From assembly GCF_016807805.1 (NCBI RefSeq), contig NZ_CP063362.1, positions 5,808,501 to 5,872,500 of the forward strand: DNA of 64,000 nt, written 5' to 3'. Under the pieces are notes generated by a model. It saw only the letters and a program-made list of their open reading frames with translations. It searched no databases and was not told the DNA's origin. Positions 42,764-51,064 of this stretch are shown here, piece by piece (positions within the stretch are counted from its first letter, which is position 1; each line of letters starts with the position of its first letter). Both the position numbers and the translations under genes were made by a program. Source of the stretch: Xanthobacter dioxanivorans (GTDB lineage: Bacteria; Pseudomonadota; Alphaproteobacteria; Rhizobiales; Xanthobacteraceae).

Positions 42764-43555
42764 TCAGAGCATGGCCCAGCCGCCGTCGACGGGCATGTCG
42801 ACGCCGGTGAGCTGGCGGGAGACGTCGCTGGCGAGGAACAGGCAGGCATTGGCCACGTCCTCGTCGGTGGTCACGCGCCGCAGGGCATAGTCGGCGGCGT
42901 GGCGCTGCATGGCTTCCTCCACCGTGATGCCGAGCTTCTGCGCCATGTCGGCGCACACCTTCTCGCGGAAGCGCGGGCCGTCCACCATGCCGGGGGCGAC
43001 GCAGTTCACGTTGATGTTGTGCTGGCCCACCTCCAGCGCGAAGCTCTTGGTGATGCCGCGCAGGCCCCATTTGGAGGCCGAGTAGGCCATGCGCCCGGCC
43101 CGCCCGCGCATGCCGAAGGTGCCGCCCACGTTCACCACCTTGCCGTAGCGCTTCTCCATCATCACCGGCAGGCAGGCGCGCATGGTGTGGAAGCAGCCGT
43201 TCATGTTGAGGGTGACGATGTCGTCGAACTCCTCCGGCGTGGTCTCGACCCCGGTCTTGCCGATGGGGCCGGAGCCGCCGGCGATGTTGACCAGGATGTC
43301 GATGGTGCCGAACGCCGCGACGGTGGCTTCGGCGGCCTTCTCGCAGGCAGCCGCGTCGGTGAGGTCGCAGGCGACGACGAGGAGGTCGGTCCCCTGGGCC
43401 CGCAGCTCGTCGGCGATGGGGGCGATGGCGCCGGTGTCGCGGCCGACCAGAGCGACGCGGGCGCCTTCCGCCGCGAACGCGCGGGTCACCGCCGCGCCCA
43501 TGCCCTTGGCGGGGCCGGTGATGAAGGCGACGCGATCCTTGAGGTTGAGGTCCAT
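42764..43555 (-). CDS. short-chain dehydrogenase/reductase, atypical active site
   Basis: 263 residues. The cofactor motif reads TGPAKGMG (13-20) in place of TGxxxGxG, NxAGG lies at 90-94, and YSASK places Tyr158 and Lys162. The position 13 residues before the Tyr, normally the catalytic Ser, is Gly145 (NVGGTFG), with Thr146 beside it. It therefore either uses the Thr or has changed chemistry. NAD(P)-dependent alcohol/carbonyl oxidation or reduction is expected; a role like the malonic-semialdehyde reduction step of pyrimidine breakdown is possible but unproven. ATG 43555 opens MDLNLKDRVAF, the normal SDR start. Confidence 0.85.
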   Translation of the reverse strand: MDLNLKDRVAFITGPAKGMGAAVTRAFAAEGARVALVGRDTGAIAPIADELRAQGTDLLVVACDLTDAAACEKAAEATVAAFGTIDILVNIAGGSGPIGKTGVETTPEEFDDIVTLNMNGCFHTMRACLPVMMEKRYGKVVNVGGTFGMRGRAGRMAYSASKWGLRGITKSFALEVGQHNINVNCVAPGMVDGPRFREKVCADMAQKLGITVEEAMQRHAADYALRRVTTDEDVANACLFLASDVSRQLTGVDMPVDGGWAML

Positions 43556-43632
43556 GGGTGTTTTCCGGTGCGGTCTTCGCGGGATGTCGGTCTGCCTGCG
43601 GCCCTGCGCGAGGAGCGGGAGGAAGAGGATCT

Positions 43633-43705
43633 CCCTCTCTCCTCGCGGGAGAGGGTCGGGGTGAGAGGGTCCCCACCCCCGGCCCCTCCCCCACAAGGGG
43701 AGGGG
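43633..43705. repeat. Rhizobiales-type intergenic hairpin repeat
   Basis: Two adjacent hairpins: CCCTCTC/GAGAGGG (43633-43639/43649-43655) and a perfect 9-bp stem CCCCTCCCC/GGGGAGGGG (43683-43691/43697-43705, loop CACAA). The CTCCTCGCGGGAGAGGGTCG and GGGGTGAGAGGG wording is one I associate with dispersed repeats in Rhizobiales genomes (recall). It fills the gap between the SDR gene and the second binding-protein gene. Confidence 0.6.
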
Positions 43706-43729
43706 GGAGGACGCGAGAGGGCGGGTGGC

Positions 43730-44770
43730 TCAGAACAGCTTGGTGAGGCGATCGGCGAGGGGCGGCAGGAAGGCCGGGGTGAACACCTGGTCCACCTTCG
43801 GCGTGGTCGGCAGCTTGTTGGCATCCACCAGGATGTCGATGGCCTGTTTCATCCGCTCGGGATCGATGGCGCCAAGGCCGATCTTGGCGATCTCGGGATG
43901 GTTCATCTCGGCGCGGACGGTGGCCTCCAGGCGCTCCAGCTCCACCTGCGGCTTGATCAGCGGCTCGCGCTTCTGCACCGAGGCGATGCTGGTCTTGGGG
44001 TCCTTGATCATGTCGGCGAGGCCCTTGTTGATGGCCCGCACCAGGCCCTTCACCGCCTCCGGATTCTCCTTCGCCAGCTTGGCCGAGACGATGATGGCGT
44101 TGGAATAAAGATCCATGCCGTAGTCGCCGTAATTGATGTAGCGGAGCTTGTCGTCGTCCACGCCGATGAGCTTGGCCGAGAAGCGGATGGTGTTCACGTA
44201 GCCGAACACGCCGTCCACCTGCCCCTGCATCAGCATCTGCTCGCGCAGGTTGGGCTGCATGTTGGTGATCTTGATGCCCGAGCAGTCGATCTTGGCGAGC
44301 TTGCAGAAGGCGGGAAACAGCTTCAGCGCCCCGTCATTGGCCGCGCCGCCGAGCGTCTTGCCCACCAGGTCCTGCGGCGTCTTCAACGGGCCGTCCGCCT
44401 TGACCGCGATGGTGAAGGGCGGCTGGTTGAACACCATGTAGACGCCGATGGGCGCGTCTTCCGGCTTCTTGGCGACCAGCTCGATGAGCGCATTGATGTC
44501 GCCGAAGCCCACGTCATAGGTGCCGTTGGCCACCAGCGGCACGGCGGCGCCGGAGCCGTTGCCCTGGTCGATGGTGACGTCGAGGCCCTCGGCCTTGAAG
44601 TATCCGTTGTCCTGGGCGAGGAAGAACATGGCCTGCGGGCCCTGATACTTCCAGTTGAGCACCATCTTGAGCTTGGTCTCGGCCAGCGCCGGGGCGGTGG
44701 CGAGGGCGCCGAGGGCGAGGCCGGTGGCAAGCCCGGCGGCGGTGCGTCGGAGGAAGGCGGTCCACGTCAT
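43730..44770 (-). CDS. ABC transporter substrate-binding protein, NMT1/THI5-like (copy 2)
   Basis: 346 residues with a signal peptide (FLRRTAAGLATGLALGAL, cleavage near ALAE). The mature sequence KLKMVLNWKYQGPQAMFFLAQ and DVTIDQGNGSGAAVPLVANG parallels the binding protein at 38589, as do MVFNQPPFTIAVKADG and the C-terminal half. There is no permease or ATPase gene beside it, so it probably delivers a second ligand to the importer at 39684-41302. It lies 22 bases downstream of the isochorismatase-type gene. Confidence 0.87.
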   Translation of the reverse strand: MTWTAFLRRTAAGLATGLALGALATAPALAETKLKMVLNWKYQGPQAMFFLAQDNGYFKAEGLDVTIDQGNGSGAAVPLVANGTYDVGFGDINALIELVAKKPEDAPIGVYMVFNQPPFTIAVKADGPLKTPQDLVGKTLGGAANDGALKLFPAFCKLAKIDCSGIKITNMQPNLREQMLMQGQVDGVFGYVNTIRFSAKLIGVDDDKLRYINYGDYGMDLYSNAIIVSAKLAKENPEAVKGLVRAINKGLADMIKDPKTSIASVQKREPLIKPQVELERLEATVRAEMNHPEIAKIGLGAIDPERMKQAIDILVDANKLPTTPKVDQVFTPAFLPPLADRLTKLF

Positions 44771-44791
44771 CGTCAGGGGTCCCTTCTGAGG

Positions 44792-45559
44792 TCAGGCAGG
44801 TTCTTTTTTGGTGAGCACGGCCATGAGGTCCGCGCTCCGGCAGGTGGCGCCGTAGAGCAGGCGGACGAGATAGAGGATCGCCTCGCGCACGAAGTCGGGG
44901 GACGGGGTTGCCGTGGCGTCTTCCGCCAGCACCACGCCATAGCCGAGGAAGGCGGCGTCGCAGAGGGTGGAGAACACGCAGCGGTCGATGTTGATGCCGG
45001 CGAACACCAGCGTGTGGATGCCGCGGTTGCGCAGCACCGAATCCAGCTCGCTGTCGAAGAAGCCCGAGAGCCGATGCTTGTAGACGAGGAGGTCGTCCGG
45101 CCGCGCGCCGAGCTCGTCCACCACCTGCGCGCCCCACTCCCCCGCCACCACGATGCGCCCGCGCCCGCTGGGGGACGGATCGGCATAGACCGGCCGCGTG
45201 CCGCCGGCCGCCGCCTTCAGCAGCACCGGGTCGGGCAACTCCGCCCGGTCGGCGCGCACGCCCCAGTTGACCCAGATCACCGGCACCGCGGCGGCGCGCG
45301 CCGCATCCGCCAGCGCACGCACCTGCGGGATGATGGCGGTGAGCGGCGCCGCATCCACCCCGGCCTGAGGGAACCAGCCGTCGGGATGGAGAAAATCGTT
45401 CTGCATGTCGACCACCACCAGGGCGGTCTGCGCCAGGTCGAGCTCCACCGGGGCGGGCATGGCCGCGAAGGTGGCCGGCCGGGGCGCGGGAACCTTCCGT
45501 GCAAGGCTGAGGACCGGCCCGGCGGGTGCGGACTGCGGCGGGCGGGAAGGTGCGGTCAT
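44792..45559 (-). CDS. isochorismatase-family cysteine hydrolase (RutB/biuret hydrolase-like)
   Basis: 255 residues. The catalytic triad of the amidase branch is complete: Asp51 (VVDMQNDF), Lys161 (YKHRLSGFF) and Cys194 (INIDRCVFST). The SGFFDSELDSVLRNRGI segment resembles RutB, which hydrolyses ureidoacrylate or its peroxide to release carbamate. Biuret hydrolase and N-carbamoylsarcosine amidase share the fold. Being in one locus with a cyanuric-acid/barbiturate-type hydrolase, a linear carbamoyl amide such as biuret or a ureido acid is a fitting substrate (inference). First gene of the minus-strand run, divergent from the LysR gene. Confidence 0.85.
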   Translation of the reverse strand: MTAPSRPPQSAPAGPVLSLARKVPAPRPATFAAMPAPVELDLAQTALVVVDMQNDFLHPDGWFPQAGVDAAPLTAIIPQVRALADAARAAAVPVIWVNWGVRADRAELPDPVLLKAAAGGTRPVYADPSPSGRGRIVVAGEWGAQVVDELGARPDDLLVYKHRLSGFFDSELDSVLRNRGIHTLVFAGINIDRCVFSTLCDAAFLGYGVVLAEDATATPSPDFVREAILYLVRLLYGATCRSADLMAVLTKKEPA

Positions 45560-45670
45560 GGAGGCTCTCGCCGGGATCCTGGCGGCATCGTCACAATGCG
45601 CCAGCCCCCTTCGAGACCCAAGGCTATGACGGACGAGTGAAGAGATCTATTGCCAATTTCCGTGCGGATC

Positions 45671-45687
45671 GTAGCCTAAAAAGCTAC
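45671..45687. promoter_or_regulatory. candidate LysR operator in the divergent promoter region
   Basis: GTAGC (45671-45675) and GCTAC (45683-45687) form a dyad around CTAAAAA in the 158-base region between the cysteine hydrolase and the LysR gene. The AT-rich centre and dyad geometry resemble LysR-type binding sites, and the location fits. The match is short. Confidence 0.45.
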
Positions 45688-45717
45688 AACGGGCGGGTGA
45701 GCGGAGGGCTTGGCGGC

Positions 45718-46659
45718 GTGCGGCACCTGAGAGTCCTGCGATATCTCGACGAGGTGGCGCGTTGCGGCTCCATCCGCGGCGCGGCGCAGAAGCTCAACGT
45801 CACGCCGTCCGCCCTCAACCGGCGGATCATGGACCTCGAGGACGAGCTCGACGCCAAGCTCCTGGAGCGGCGGCCCCGGGGCGTGCACCTCACCACGGCC
45901 GGCGAGGTGTTCGTGCGCTACATCCGCGAGCAGCTCGGCGATGCCGAGCGCATGCGCGAGCAGCTGGAGGACCTGCGCGGCCTGAAGCGCGGCACGGTGA
46001 AGATCGCCTGCAGCCAGGCCCTCGCCCACGATTTCATGCCGCGCCAGATCGGCCTTTTCCGCGCCCGCTATCCCCTCATCGGCTTTCAGGTGACCGTCGC
46101 CGATCACGAGCGCGCCATCCAGCTGCTGGCGAGCTACGAGGTGGACCTGGTGCTGGTCTTCCGCGCTCCTTTCATCGCCCGGCTGCGGCCCCTCATGAGC
46201 GTGCCGCAGCGCCTGGTGGCGCTTCTGCCCGCGGGCCATCCGCTGGCCGCCCGCGAGCAGCTCCGGCTCGCCGACTGCACCGGCTATCCCCTCGCCTTGC
46301 CCGAGCGCACGCTGGGGGGCCGGCAGCTCATCGAGGAATCCATCGCGCGTTCGGGGCTGCGCTTTTCCGTGGCGGCGGAGGCTAATTCCTTCGAGCTGCT
46401 GCGCGGCCTCGTCGCCCATGGCGGGATGATCTCGTTCCAGATCGAGATCGGCGCCCTGCCGCAGGCGGTGCCCGCGGGCGTCGTGGTCCGCCGGATCGAC
46501 AGCCGGGACCTCAACCCGGCGGACCTGCTGCTCGGGCAATTGCGGGACCGCAACCTGCCCCTCGCCGGCGCCCAGTTCGTCGAGCACCTGGCGGCGGCCC
46601 TCCGGGCCCTGGGAGGATCGCCGGTCGCGGCGGCGGAGCGGGGCGACCGGAAGGCCTGA
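45718..46659 (+). CDS. LysR-family transcriptional regulator
   Basis: 313 residues. A winged helix-turn-helix covers residues 17-42 (SIRGAAQKLNVTPSALNRRI) and the effector-binding domain about 90-300. The GTG at 45718 was chosen since GGAGGG lies nine bases before it and the protein then begins four residues before the conserved helix, as usual. The ORF is open further upstream to 45526 without a better start. Divergent from the 44792 gene, so it probably controls the minus-strand catabolic run with a pathway metabolite as co-inducer. Confidence 0.87.
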   Translation: MRHLRVLRYLDEVARCGSIRGAAQKLNVTPSALNRRIMDLEDELDAKLLERRPRGVHLTTAGEVFVRYIREQLGDAERMREQLEDLRGLKRGTVKIACSQALAHDFMPRQIGLFRARYPLIGFQVTVADHERAIQLLASYEVDLVLVFRAPFIARLRPLMSVPQRLVALLPAGHPLAAREQLRLADCTGYPLALPERTLGGRQLIEESIARSGLRFSVAAEANSFELLRGLVAHGGMISFQIEIGALPQAVPAGVVVRRIDSRDLNPADLLLGQLRDRNLPLAGAQFVEHLAAALRALGGSPVAAAERGDRKA

Positions 46660-46845
46660 TTTCCGGCCGCCGCGGCGGGCACGGGGGCATCCCCGTCGGC
46701 CGGGCGACGGCGTTCCCGATCCGTTCGGGAGGCCCGATCCGGGCGGGATGATGCGGACCGGGACGGCGTATCGCCCGGGGCGCGATCCGATCTATCCTGC
46801 GCGCCTGCACGATGGCCATGTCCTTCAACCCACAGGCAGACCTCC

Positions 46846-47956
46846 ATGAGCGCCTTGTTCTCCCCGTTCGAGCTGCGCGGCACCCGGCTGCGCAACCGCA
46901 TCGTCGTCTCGCCCATGTGCCAGTATTCGGCGGACGCGGGCGCGGCCTCGGACTGGCACATGATCCATCTCGGGCACCTCGCCCTTTCCGGCGCCGCGCT
47001 GCTGTTCACCGAGGCGACGGCGGTGGTGCCGGAGGGGCGCATCACCCCGAACGATCTCGGATTGTGGGACGAGCGCACGCAGGCCGCCCTCGCGCCGGTT
47101 CTCGCCGCCGTGCGGGCCCATTCGCCGATCGCCCTGGGCATGCAATTGTCGCATGCCGGCCGCAAGGCCTCGAGCCGCGCCCCCTGGGAGGGCGGCGCGC
47201 TGCTATCGCCCGCCGACGGCGGATGGCCGCCCTTCGCGCCCTCCGCCGTCCCGCACAAGGACGGCGAGGCGGCGCCGCAGGAACTCGACGCGGCCGGGCT
47301 CGACCGCATCCGCACCGCCTTCGCCGACGCGGCGCGACGCGCGGCGCGGCTCGGCATCGACGTGATCGAGATCCACGGGGCGCACGGCTATCTGCTGCAC
47401 CAATTCCTCTCCCCCTCGCCAACCGGCGGACGGACGCCTATGGCGGCTCGCTGGAGAACCGCATGCGCTTTCCGCTGGAGGTCTTCGACGCGGTGCGCGC
47501 GGCCTTCCCGGACGATCGGCCGGTGGGCATGCGCGTCTCGGCCACGGACTGGGTGGACGGGGGCTGGGACCTCGACCAGACCCTGACCCTCGCGCACGCG
47601 CTGAAGGCCCGCGGCGCGGACTTCATCGACGTCTCCTCCGGCGGGGTTTCCCCCACCAGAAGATCCCCCTGGGCCCCGGCTACCAGGTGCCCTTCGCCGC
47701 GGCGGTGAAGGCGGCGACGGGGCTGCCCACCATGGCCGTCGGCCTCATCACCCGGGCGGCGCAGGCGGAGGAGATCGTCGCCGCCGGCCAGGCCGACCTC
47801 GTGGCCCTGGCGCGCGGCATCCTCTATGACCCGCGCTGGCCCTGGCACGCCGCCGCCGAGCTCGGCGCGAGCGTGGACGCCCCGCGGCAATACTGGCGCT
47901 GCCAGCCCTCCGGCCACCGCGCGCTGTTCGGCGAGACGATAAGCGGCGGCCGCTGA
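46846..47956 (+). pseudogene. NADH:flavin oxidoreductase (Old Yellow Enzyme, NamA/YqjM type), two frameshifts
   Basis: The protein runs in three successive frames. Frame 1 (46846 to about 47410) gives SPMCQYSADAG, QLSHAGRK and IHGAHGYLLHQFLSP. After the five-C run at 47411-47415 the sequence continues as ANRRTDAYGGSLENRMRF in the next frame. After the five-C run at 47650-47654 it continues as QKIPLGPGYQVPF to a normal end at 47956. In each case one added C (six instead of five) restores the frame, giving about 370 residues, the normal family length with all motifs. Either the gene is recently inactivated, it is phase-variable, or both are sequencing errors. Family: FMN-dependent reduction of activated C=C bonds. 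It follows the LysR gene by about 190 bases. Confidence 0.85.
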
Positions 47957-48308
47957 CCAGGGCCGGCGCCGGCTGGCGCAGGGGACGGTCTTCCGCCCCC
48001 CGCGCATGCGCCGGCCGAGACAATCGGCGCCGGCGCGAACGGATACAGGCGCGCCGGCCCGTCGTCCGGCGATGGAGGCGCCGGCGCGGCCAAGAAAATC
48101 TTTCATTATTTCACGTATTTGACTAGTATTTTGCGCCGGCCGGCGCCCCGGCGTGATCGCCCGTACTGGCCGCACGGGCGCATAAGCCTACTGGCCCCAC
48201 ACTTTTTAAATCTGCTGGCTCTAAATCCGCTGCTCCCGCGCGGTATAATTTTTCAATAACATCAAATGCCTGCCAAAAGGCTGCTCGCCCGCGAACCCAG
48301 AGGGGCTC
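47957..48308. other. intergenic region with repeated GCGCCGGC octamers
   Basis: 352 bases without a gene. The first part (47963-48085) plus 48133-48140 contains at least six copies of GCGCCGGC, some in inverted pairs. AT-rich stretches around 48093-48132 and 48200-48265 follow, with a TATAAT box at 48244-48249 but no clear -35. Ribosome binding for the next gene is weak by eye. Confidence 0.6.
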
Positions 48309-49358
48309 ATGCAGACGCGACGTACCGCCTTGAAGTTGCTGGGTGCCGGCCTCATCGCATCCCCCGCCGTGATCTCCTCCGCCCGCGCGCAGGGCCTGGA
48401 CAGCGTCACCCTCGGGATCCCGGGATCGGTGAGCGACGGGTCCTTCTTCGCCGCCATTCACAAGGGCTATTTCAAGGACCAGGGCATCAACATCGTCCCC
48501 GCGGCGTTCCAGGCGGGCTCGCAGCTGGTCGCGCCGCTCGGGGCGGGCCAGGTGGACGCTGCGGCGGGCGCGACCTCCGCCGGGCTCTACAATGCGGTGG
48601 CGCGCGGCATCGACATCAAGATCGCCGCCGACAAGTCCTCCAACATGCCCGGCTATTGCTACATGGCGCTCCTCGTCCGCCAGGACCATGTGGATTCCGG
48701 CCGCTACAAGTCGTTCGAGGACCTGAAGGGCTTCCGCGTCGCCGAGGCGGGCAAGGCCGGCGCGCCGGGCTCGACCCTGAACGAGGCGATGAAAAAGGGC
48801 GGGCTGAAGTACGACGACGCCACCCACGTCTACAACATGCCCTATCCGGACATGGCCGCCGCGCTCCAGAACAAGGCGATCGACGCCGCCATCGTCACCG
48901 AGCCGTCCTCAACCCGCGCCCGCAAGATGGGCGTCGCCGTGCGCATTCCCTCCGATTTGTTCTACCCGATCCAGAACGTCGCGCCGCTCCTGTGCAGCGG
49001 CAAGTTCCTGAAGGAGCGCAAGGAGGTGGCCCAGCGCTTCATGATCGCCTACCTGAAGGGCGTGCGCTTCTACAACGACGCCTGCAAGGACGGCCGGCTC
49101 GCCGGGCCCAATGCCGAAGAGCTGATCCAGATGATGGTCACCAGCTCCGAGGTCAAGGATCCGCAGATCTATCGCGAGGCCACGCCCAACGGGGTGGACC
49201 CCAACGGCCGGCTGAACATGGACAGCCTGAACAAGGACCTCGCCTTCTACAAGGAGATGAAGCTCGTCGCCGCCGAGGTGAAGGTCGAGGACGCCCTCGA
49301 CACCTCGTTCATGGAAGCGGCGGTCAAGGCCCTCGGCCCCTACGTCCCGGCCAAATAG
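48309..49358 (+). CDS. ABC transporter substrate-binding protein (SsuA/NMT1-like), probable Tat export
   Basis: 349 residues. N-terminal QTRRTALKLLGAGLIASPAV with cleavage at ARAQ is a twin-arginine-type signal. The mature protein (VTLGIPGSVSDGSFFAAIHKGYFKDQGI) is a type II periplasmic binding fold of the aromatic/aliphatic sulfonate, nitrate and NMT1 group. It precedes its ATPase and permease genes and a UbiD/UbiX pair, so an aromatic or unsaturated acid is a sensible ligand (inference). Confidence 0.88.
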   Translation: MQTRRTALKLLGAGLIASPAVISSARAQGLDSVTLGIPGSVSDGSFFAAIHKGYFKDQGINIVPAAFQAGSQLVAPLGAGQVDAAAGATSAGLYNAVARGIDIKIAADKSSNMPGYCYMALLVRQDHVDSGRYKSFEDLKGFRVAEAGKAGAPGSTLNEAMKKGGLKYDDATHVYNMPYPDMAAALQNKAIDAAIVTEPSSTRARKMGVAVRIPSDLFYPIQNVAPLLCSGKFLKERKEVAQRFMIAYLKGVRFYNDACKDGRLAGPNAEELIQMMVTSSEVKDPQIYREATPNGVDPNGRLNMDSLNKDLAFYKEMKLVAAEVKVEDALDTSFMEAAVKALGPYVPAK

Positions 49359-49443
49359 CGGCCCGGCGGGGCCCGCCGCCGCGCAAGCCGTCGAGTGAAC
49401 CTGTCGCCTGGGCCCCCGAGCGAGGCCGCCAAGCAAGGACACC

Positions 49444-50243
<800 letters not shown>

Positions 50244-50244
<1 letters not shown>

Positions 50245-51011
50245 TGCCCTCGCTGCTGGAGCGTCACGGCGACCGGGTCATCGGCATTCTCTCGCCGCTT
50301 CTCCTGCTGCTGGTCTGGGAGGGGCTGGTCCGGTTCCATTTCATCAGCGGCATGTTCTTCCCGGCGCCGACCAGCATCCTGGCGACGTTCATGCGACTCG
50401 CCGGGACCGGGGAATTGTGGACCAATATCGGCGTGAGCCTCAGGCGCCTGTTCTGGGGCTTCGTCATCGGCGGCCTGCCGGCGCTGGTGCTGGGCATCGT
50501 CATGGGCCTGTCGAAGCCCTTCCGGCTCTTCTTCAACCCGCTCGTCGCCTCCACCTATCCGATCCCCAAGAGCGCCCTGCTGCCGCTGGTGCTGCTGATC
50601 TTCGGGCTGGAGGAGAATTCCAAGATCGCCATGGTGGCGATGGGGGTCTTTTATCCGGTCCTGATGAATTCCGTGACCGGCGTGCAGCAGATCCCGAAGA
50701 TCTACTTCGACGTCGGCAACAACTTCGGCGCGAGCCGATGGCAGACGTTCAAGACCATCGCCGTGCCCGGGGCGGCCCCGTTCATCCTCACCGGCATCAA
50801 ACTCGGCGTCGGCATGGGCCTGATCCTGATCTCCATCGCCGAGATGGTCGGGGCCACCAGCGGACTCGGCTACATGATCTGGAACGCGTGGCAGCTGATG
50901 GACGTGGAGACCATGTATGTGGGCCTGTTCATCATCGCCTTCCTCGGCTTCGCGTTCACGCTCCTGCTCGACGAGGCCGAACGCTGGCTGCTTCCCTGGC
51001 GCCCCGCCTGA
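50244..51011 (+). CDS. ABC transporter permease (SsuC-like)
   Basis: 255 residues with six membrane helices. The cytoplasmic EAA-type loop is NNFGASRWQTFKTIAVPGAAPF (positions about 155-176), which docks on the ATPase. Translationally coupled to the ATPase gene by a one-base overlap. Together with the 48309 binding protein it forms a complete importer placed directly ahead of the decarboxylase gene. Confidence 0.9.
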
Positions 51012-51064
51012 CGCGGTCCGCCGTTTCACCTGATCACAATTGGCAATGCGGAAGGCGGATCGAA

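Noticed and set aside
42560..45640. A 1026-codon plus-strand frame antisense to the hydrolase, SDR, binding-protein and cysteine-hydrolase genes
   Set aside because: His/Gly/Ala/Arg-rich sequence with no family pattern, running across several well-supported minus-strand genes; a typical high-GC shadow frame.
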